The notes beneath the pieces were generated by a model. It ran no database searches and had not been told where the DNA came from. It saw only the letters and a program-made list of their open reading frames with translations. From the NCBI GenBank assembly GCA_900544635.1, contig UQVV01000044.1:1-10572 (forward strand): 10,572 bases of DNA, given 5' to 3'. Both the position numbers and the translations under genes were made by a program. Of this stretch, positions 6,398 to 10,572 are shown piece after piece. Source of the DNA: an uncultured Cloacibacillus sp. Its GTDB lineage: Bacteria > Synergistota > Synergistia > Synergistales > Synergistaceae. Position 1 is the stretch's first letter. The number at the start of each line of letters is the position of its first letter.

Positions 6398-6463
6398 ATG
6401 AAGCAGTTCGCGGCTTATCAGTTCTTTTTTGGATACTTTTACTTTTTTAGCAACCAAAGCTAA
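6398..6463 (+). CDS. Phe/Tyr-rich leader peptide of the aro attenuator
   Basis: A 21-codon frame starts at ATG 6398 and ends at TAA 6461-6463. Phe is at positions 4, 9, 10, 11, 14, 16 and 17, and Tyr at 7, 13 and 15, with the core QFFFGYFYFF; there is no Trp. An AAAGGAGAG ribosome site sits at 6379-6387, with GGAG ending 12 bases before the ATG, a little long. The composition parallels the E. coli pheA leader peptide (seven Phe in 15). It lies between a strong promoter and an intrinsic terminator upstream of DAHP synthase, the first enzyme of aromatic synthesis. Stalling for charged Phe or Tyr tRNA should prevent termination. The peptide itself probably has no other role. Confidence 0.85.
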   Translation: MKQFAAYQFFFGYFYFFSNQS

Positions 6464-6467
6464 ATAA

Positions 6468-6554
6468 GTGAAGGTGTCTTTTGCTGCGAAACGCTTTTCT
6501 CAAAACAAACGGAATCAAGAGAAATCAAAGCCTGCGGTGAATGTACAACTTCAC
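6468..6554 (+). promoter_or_regulatory. Candidate antiterminator pairing of the aro attenuator
   Basis: GTGAAG-g-TGT (6468-6477), just after the leader stop codon, is complementary to ACA-a-CTTCAC (6545-6554), which covers part of the loop and 3' arm of the terminator. A ribosome waiting at the leader stop would cover 6468-6473 and let the terminator form; one stalled at the Phe/Tyr codons would leave it free. A competing hairpin pairs AGCAA (6449-6453) with TTGCT (6481-6485). The pairing logic is inference. Confidence 0.45.
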
Positions 6555-6568
6555 CGCAGGCTTTTTTT
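6527..6568 (+). terminator. Attenuator (intrinsic terminator) before aroF
   Basis: A perfect 12-bp stem (6530-6541 with 6550-6561), extendable by three A-T pairs, an 8-nt loop and seven T (6562-6568). It lies 64 bases beyond the leader peptide stop and 45 bases before the aroF start, so transcripts must read through it to reach aroF. Confidence 0.9.
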
Positions 6569-6612
6569 ATTGGCCGCGTAAGGCGCGGAAAATTTTCAGG
6601 AGGGACACAGAG

Positions 6613-7629
6613 ATGATAATAATAGTAAAACCGGACGCTAAGGAAGAACGCATACACGACCTTGTGAAGTGGATAGAGGCGCAGGGGCTGCGCACGCACC
6701 TTTCGAAGGGGGATTACACGACGATAATCGGCGTAATCGGCGACATCAGCAAGCTCGACGACGAGCTGCTTTCCGGGCTCGACATCGTCGAGAGCGTGAA
6801 GCACGTCTCCGAGCCATTCAAGAACGCCAACAGGAAATTCCATCCGCTCGATTCCGTCGTGAAGGTCGGAGAAGAGCAGATTCCCATAGGCCACGGCAGC
6901 TTCGCGATAATCGCGGGGCCGTGCTCGGTCGAGAGCGAGGAGCAGATTATCTCCGTTGCGAAGAGCGTCAAGGCCTCCGGCGCGACGATGCTGCGCGGCG
7001 GCGCGTTCAAGCCGCGCACGTCGCCCTACGACTTCCAGGGGCTCAAGGCCGACGGCATCAACCTTCTGCTCGAGGCTAAAAAAGAGACGGGGCTGCCGAT
7101 AGTCACGGAAATCATGAACGCGAACCATCTGCCGCTCTTCGAGGACGTGGACGTGATTCAGGTCGGCGCGCGCAATATGCAGAACTTCGAGCTGCTGAAG
7201 GAGCTCGGCAAGACGCGCAAGCCGATACTCATCAAGCGCGGCCTCGCGAACACGATAAAAGAGCTGCTCATGAGCGCCGAGTACATCATGTCGAACGGCA
7301 ACGAGAACATAATCCTCTGCGAGCGCGGCATACGCACCTTCGAGACCGCGACGCGCAACACGCTCGACCTCAGCGCGGTATGCGTGCTGCACGAGCTTTC
7401 GCATCTGCCCGTGATAGTCGACCCGAGCCACGCGACCGGCGTCGCGCGCTACGTGAAGAGCATGTCGATGGCGGCGGCGGCCTGCGGCGCGGACGGCCTT
7501 ATTATCGAGGTCCACAACGACCCGCAGCACGCGCTCTGCGACGGCGCGCAGTCGCTGCGTCCGGAGCAGTTCGACGACGTGGTGAAGGCCGTGCGCCGCG
7601 TCCGCGCCGCGGCTCTCGCGGAAGATTAA
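6613..7629 (+). CDS. aroF: DAHP synthase, type I-beta, with N-terminal regulatory domain
   Basis: This 338-residue enzyme joins phosphoenolpyruvate and erythrose 4-phosphate to give DAHP, the first step of the shikimate pathway. Residues 1-70 form the ferredoxin-like domain found in the Thermotoga maritima enzyme (also 338 residues), where it mediates inhibition by Phe and Tyr. The barrel follows, with AGPCSVES at 101-108, [17 protein letters not shown] at 128-144, GARNMQNF at 185-192, ILIKRG at 205-210, CERGIRTFE at 236-244 and [10 protein letters not shown] at 267-276. Probable metal ligands are Cys104, His273, Glu299 and Asp310. AGGAGGG (6598-6604) lies eight bases before ATG 6613. An in-frame ATG at 6541 lies inside the terminator and is rejected. 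Expression depends on readthrough of the upstream attenuator. Confidence 0.95.
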   Translation: MIIIVKPDAKEERIHDLVKWIEAQGLRTHLSKGDYTTIIGVIGDISKLDDELLSGLDIVESVKHVSEPFKNANRKFHPLDSVVKVGEEQIPIGHGSFAIIAGPCSVESEEQIISVAKSVKASGATMLRGGAFKPRTSPYDFQGLKADGINLLLEAKKETGLPIVTEIMNANHLPLFEDVDVIQVGARNMQNFELLKELGKTRKPILIKRGLANTIKELLMSAEYIMSNGNENIILCERGIRTFETATRNTLDLSAVCVLHELSHLPVIVDPSHATGVARYVKSMSMAAAACGADGLIIEVHNDPQHALCDGAQSLRPEQFDDVVKAVRRVRAAALAED

Positions 7630-7632
7630 GCT

Positions 7633-8481
7633 ATGGCGGACAAAGTCCGGCTCACGGTAGGAATAGCGGGCCTCGGCCTGATAGGCGGCTCATTCGCACG
7701 CGCCTACGCCGCGTGCGGCGCGCGCGTGCTCGGGTACGACGCGGACGCCGCCGTCATGCGCGAAGCTGCAGAGGCCGGAGCCGTTGCGGCGGAGCTGACG
7801 AACGAGAACGCGAAGGAATGCGACTTGATTCTCATAGCGTTGTACCCCGCGGCTGCCGTCGAGTATTTGACAAAAACTGCCCCATATCTCCGCGGCTGCG
7901 GCTTCGTCGTAGACTGCTGCGGAGTGAAGCGCGCCGTATGCGAAGCGGGCTTCGCCCTCGCGAAGGAGCACGGCTTCCGCTTCCTCGGCGGCCATCCGAT
8001 GGCGGGGATACAGTTCTCCGGCTTCTCCAACAGCCGCGCGGATATGTTCAAAGGCGCTTCGATGATAATAGTTCCGCCCGCGGAGGGCGTCGCGCCCCTC
8101 GTTGAAAAAGCGAAGGAGTTGCTCGCGCCCGCGGGCTTCGGCAGATTTACGATAACGACGGCGGAGCATCACGACGAGATGATAGCCTTCACCTCGCAGA
8201 TGTGCCACGTGGTCTCGAACGCATACGTCAAGAGCCCGCGCGCTCAGGAGCACGCTGGCTACTCCGCGGGAAGCTACGCTGACCTCACGCGCGTCGCGAA
8301 GCTCAACCCGTCTATGTGGACGGAGCTCTTCATCGACAACAAAGATTACCTTATAAATGAAATCAACCTGATGATAAAACATCTCGCGGAATACCGCGAA
8401 GCGCTCGAAGCCTCGGACGAGCCGCGCCTTGCCGCGCTTCTCGCCGAGGGCGTCGAATGCGAAAGGAGGGCTGGGAGATGA
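7633..8481 (+). CDS. tyrA: Prephenate dehydrogenase (TyrA family)
   Basis: A 282-residue NAD-dependent dehydrogenase that oxidatively decarboxylates prephenate to 4-hydroxyphenylpyruvate on the way to tyrosine. The Rossmann motif GLGLIGGS is at 13-20 and Asp36 (GYD) ends strand 2, as expected for NAD rather than NADP. Family motifs include VDCCGVKR at 93-100, GGHPMAG at 119-125 (probable catalytic His121), HHDEMIAFTSQMCH at 179-192 and DLTRVA at 217-222 (Arg220, probable substrate contact). There is no chorismate mutase or ACT domain, so it is the short form. It starts three bases after the aroF stop with only a weak GGAAGA upstream. Arogenate use cannot be excluded. Confidence 0.9.
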   Translation: MADKVRLTVGIAGLGLIGGSFARAYAACGARVLGYDADAAVMREAAEAGAVAAELTNENAKECDLILIALYPAAAVEYLTKTAPYLRGCGFVVDCCGVKRAVCEAGFALAKEHGFRFLGGHPMAGIQFSGFSNSRADMFKGASMIIVPPAEGVAPLVEKAKELLAPAGFGRFTITTAEHHDEMIAFTSQMCHVVSNAYVKSPRAQEHAGYSAGSYADLTRVAKLNPSMWTELFIDNKDYLINEINLMIKHLAEYREALEASDEPRLAALLAEGVECERRAGR

Positions 8482-9557
8482 ACGGCAGAACGCTGAGAGT
8501 GGCTCTTCCCGGAAGGGAGTACGACATCGAGATAAGGCGCGGCGCGCTCGGCTCGCTTCCCGAAAAGTGCCGCGAACTGATGCCGAAGGCGGAGCGCGTC
8601 TTCGCCGTCACCGACGAGACCGTCGGCGGAATTTACGGCGCGCGCATGGTCTCTTCGCTCGAAGCCGCGGGCTATAAGGTCCGCCTGCACGTCGTGCCGG
8701 CGGGCGAGGAGTCGAAGTCGCCGGAGAAGCTTGTCGAAATATGGGAGGCTATGGCGGCCTTCGGCTTCACGCGCAGCGACGCGGTAGTCGCGCTCGGCGG
8801 CGGCGTGGTCGGAGACCTCGCTGGCTTCGCCGCGGCGACGGTGCTGCGCGGCGTGAATTTCATACAGGTCCCGACGACGCTGCTCGCGCAGGTCGATTCG
8901 TCCGTCGGCGGCAAGGTCGGCATAGATTTGAAAGCGGGGAAGAACCTCGCCGGGGCCTTCTGGCAGCCGAAGGGCGTGCTCATCGACCCGGACTGCCTCG
9001 AAACGCTGAGCGACGGTACCTTCTCCGACGGCATGGCGGAGGTCATAAAATACGGCTGCATCCGCGACGCGGCGCTCTTCCGCCGGCTCGCGGCGCTCGG
9101 CGGCAGAGATGGCGTCATGTCTGAAATCGAGGACGTAATCTACACCTGCTGCGACATCAAGCGCGCGCTCGTAATGGAGGACGAACGCGACACCGGCGCG
9201 CGCATGATACTGAATTTCGGACACACGCTCGGCCACGCCTACGAGCTTGCCGGCGGCTACAAAAGATGGACGCACGGACAGGCCGTCGCCGCGGGCATGG
9301 TCTCCGCCGCGCGGATCGGAACGGCGCTCGGAGCCACGCCGCGCGAGACAGAAGCGCAAATTAGAGAGATACTCGAACAATATAAACTGCCCGAAAAAAT
9401 CGAATGCCCGTCCGAGATTATGCGCGAGGCCGTGTCGCTCGACAAGAAAGGCTCGGGCTCGTCGGTCCGGCTGATTCTTCTGAAGGAGCTCGGCGAGGCT
9501 GAGATTTTCCCGATTGAACGCGAGCGGCTGCTCGCGCTGGCGGAGGACGTGAGATGA
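8478..9557 (+). CDS. aroB: 3-dehydroquinate synthase
   Basis: A 359-residue enzyme converting DAHP to 3-dehydroquinate, with NAD and a divalent metal. Seen are LGGGVVGDLAGFAAA at 106-120 (NAD site), VPTTLLAQVDSSVGGK at 131-146, AEVIKYG at 187-193, NFGHTLGHAYE at 246-256, HGQAVAAGM at 266-274 and DKK at 322-324. Metal ligands are probably Glu188, His249 and His266 by analogy with the fungal enzyme. The start at ATG 8478 overlaps the tyrA stop (ATGA) and has AGGAGG at 8464-8469 eight bases upstream; an in-frame ATG at 8457 lies before this site and is rejected. It is a stand-alone protein, not fused to shikimate kinase. Confidence 0.95.
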   Translation: MNGRTLRVALPGREYDIEIRRGALGSLPEKCRELMPKAERVFAVTDETVGGIYGARMVSSLEAAGYKVRLHVVPAGEESKSPEKLVEIWEAMAAFGFTRSDAVVALGGGVVGDLAGFAAATVLRGVNFIQVPTTLLAQVDSSVGGKVGIDLKAGKNLAGAFWQPKGVLIDPDCLETLSDGTFSDGMAEVIKYGCIRDAALFRRLAALGGRDGVMSEIEDVIYTCCDIKRALVMEDERDTGARMILNFGHTLGHAYELAGGYKRWTHGQAVAAGMVSAARIGTALGATPRETEAQIREILEQYKLPEKIECPSEIMREAVSLDKKGSGSSVRLILLKELGEAEIFPIERERLLALAEDVR

Positions 9558-10572
9558 GGATTCTTATAAAGCCGCGTCCGCTGTTCGGCAGCGTGACGCC
9601 TCCGCCGAGCAAGAGCATGGCGCACAGGACGCTGATATGCGCGGCGCTCGCCGACGGAAGCTCCGTAATATCAAATCTTCATTTCTCCGACGACGTCAAG
9701 GCGACGCTGAAGAGCCTCAAATGCATCGGCGCGAGCTGGCGGCGCATAGACAGCAAAATCATCGAAGTAACGGGCACGGCGGGACGCGGAGCCGACGGGA
9801 CGCAGCTTTTCGAGTGCGGCGAAAGCGGCTCCACGCTGCGCTTCTTCATCCCGATAGCGCTGGCGCTCTACGGACACGGCCGCTTCACCGGCATGGGCCG
9901 CCTTATGAAGCGGCCGCAGGGGCCGTATCTCGACCTCTTCATGGAGAAGGGGATAAATTTTTCCTACGCGAAGGAAACGCTTGAAGTTTCCGGCAAGCTT
10001 ACGCCGGGCGAATATCTGATGCGCGGCGACGTGTCAAGCCAGTTCTTTAGCGGCCTGCTCTTCGCCCTGCCGCTGCTCTCCGGCGACTCGGCGCTCGCGG
10101 CCTCGACGAGGCTAGAATCGCTGCCCTACGTCGATATGACGAGGGGCGCGCAGGCGAAGGCCGGAGTCGAGATAGAGGGCGGAAACGGAAGCTACGCGAT
10201 ACGCGGCGGACAGAGCTACGCGCCGTTCAGCGCCTCCGTCGAGGCCGACTGGTCGCAGGCGGCCTTCTGGATGATGGCGAACGTGCTCGGCTGCGGCATA
10301 AGGATCAGGGGCATGGACGACGCTTCTATGCAGGGCGACCGCGCGCATGGATTAGCCATCGCGGAGACCCTTGCCGATAAAGAATTGAAAAACGTTGAAA
10401 TCGACATATCCGACTGTCCGGACCTTCTGCCGCCCGCGGCGGCTGCTGCGGCTGTGCGCGGAGAGGGCATGGTGACGAGCTTCCGCAACGCGGCGCGGCT
10501 GCGCATGAAGGAGAGCGACAGGCTTTCCTCGGTCACGTCCGTCATCAACGCGCTCGGCGGCTGCGCGGTCGA
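9554..10572 (+). CDS. aroA: EPSP synthase (3' truncated by window end)
   Basis: The frame is open from ATG 9554 to the last base, giving 339 codons of an enzyme normally about 430 long. It transfers the enolpyruvyl group of PEP to shikimate 3-phosphate. Motifs are PPPSKSMAHR at 16-25 (Lys20, Ser21 and Arg25, substrate and PEP binding), CGESGSTLRF at 88-97, SSQFFSG at 161-167, DCPDLLP at 287-293 and RLRMKESDR at 315-323. The C-terminal PEP-binding arginine and lysine region lies beyond the window. GGAGG (9542-9546) precedes the start by seven bases, and the ATGA overlap with aroB couples translation. It is the fourth gene of the operon, which probably continues past the edge. Confidence 0.95.
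   Translation, partial: MRILIKPRPLFGSVTPPPSKSMAHRTLICAALADGSSVISNLHFSDDVKATLKSLKCIGASWRRIDSKIIEVTGTAGRGADGTQLFECGESGSTLRFFIPIALALYGHGRFTGMGRLMKRPQGPYLDLFMEKGINFSYAKETLEVSGKLTPGEYLMRGDVSSQFFSGLLFALPLLSGDSALAASTRLESLPYVDMTRGAQAKAGVEIEGGNGSYAIRGGQSYAPFSASVEADWSQAAFWMMANVLGCGIRIRGMDDASMQGDRAHGLAIAETLADKELKNVEIDISDCPDLLPPAAAAAAVRGEGMVTSFRNAARLRMKESDRLSSVTSVINALGGCAV

Noticed and set aside
6391..6450. Alternative leader frame from TTG 6391 (one Trp, Leu-rich)
   Set aside because: It has better spacing to the ribosome site, but it starts with the weaker TTG and lacks codons fitting an aromatic operon. The ATG 6398 frame has ten Phe/Tyr codons and ends at the expected place.
6359..6612. T-box riboswitch before aroF
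   Set aside because: No T-box consensus (AGGGTGGNACCGCG-like) and no long specifier stem. The leader is explained by a translated peptide and a terminator.
8346..9380. Long minus-strand frame opposite aroB
   Set aside because: aroB is clearly real on the plus strand. The opposite frame has shadow composition and no ribosome site.

Overview
The window is a GC-rich bacterial segment of about 10.6 kb. All full genes except one small one lie on the + strand, in tight operons. Four gene junctions are ATGA stop/start overlaps, and ATA is used freely for isoleucine despite the high GC. Together with a Thermotoga-type DAHP synthase and an AbgA-like hydrolase, this suggests an anaerobe, possibly of the Synergistota. 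That placement is inference from style and family memory, not a database result.

Layout. (1) 1-1026: 3' part of an AbgA-like M20 amidohydrolase, closed by a strong terminator. (2) 1121-2866: an Lrp/AsnC regulator overlapping a class I/II aminotransferase. (3) 2867-3250: a lower-GC island between operons. It holds a minus-strand gene for a 40-42 residue single-helix membrane peptide whose ribosome site is buried in a hairpin. A convergent plus-strand promoter drives a structured RNA-like region into its 3' end. The arrangement resembles a type I toxin-antitoxin module. (4) 3252-6280: a copper efflux operon with a CsoR-type operator at the promoter, a P1B-1 copper ATPase whose C-terminus is a whole CopZ-like domain (with a possible internal start giving free CopZ), CsoR, and a terminator. 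(5) 6324-6568: a promoter, a 21-codon leader peptide with seven Phe and three Tyr codons, and an intrinsic terminator, together forming a ribosome-mediated attenuator. (6) 6613 to the end: aroF, tyrA, aroB and aroA (truncated by the window edge), the start of an aromatic amino acid operon.

How the genes work together. Copper released from CsoR control induces CopA and CsoR in one transcript, so the sensor is autoregulated. For aromatic synthesis, the DAHP synthase carries the N-terminal domain known in the Thermotoga enzyme to mediate Phe/Tyr feedback, while the leader peptide would sense charged Phe and Tyr tRNA. The same end products would thus control both enzyme activity and transcription. 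AroF makes DAHP, AroB converts it to dehydroquinate, AroA makes EPSP, and TyrA draws prephenate toward tyrosine.

The most notable items are the Phe/Tyr attenuator, the small membrane peptide with its convergent RNA, and the CopA-CopZ fusion with an embedded start.
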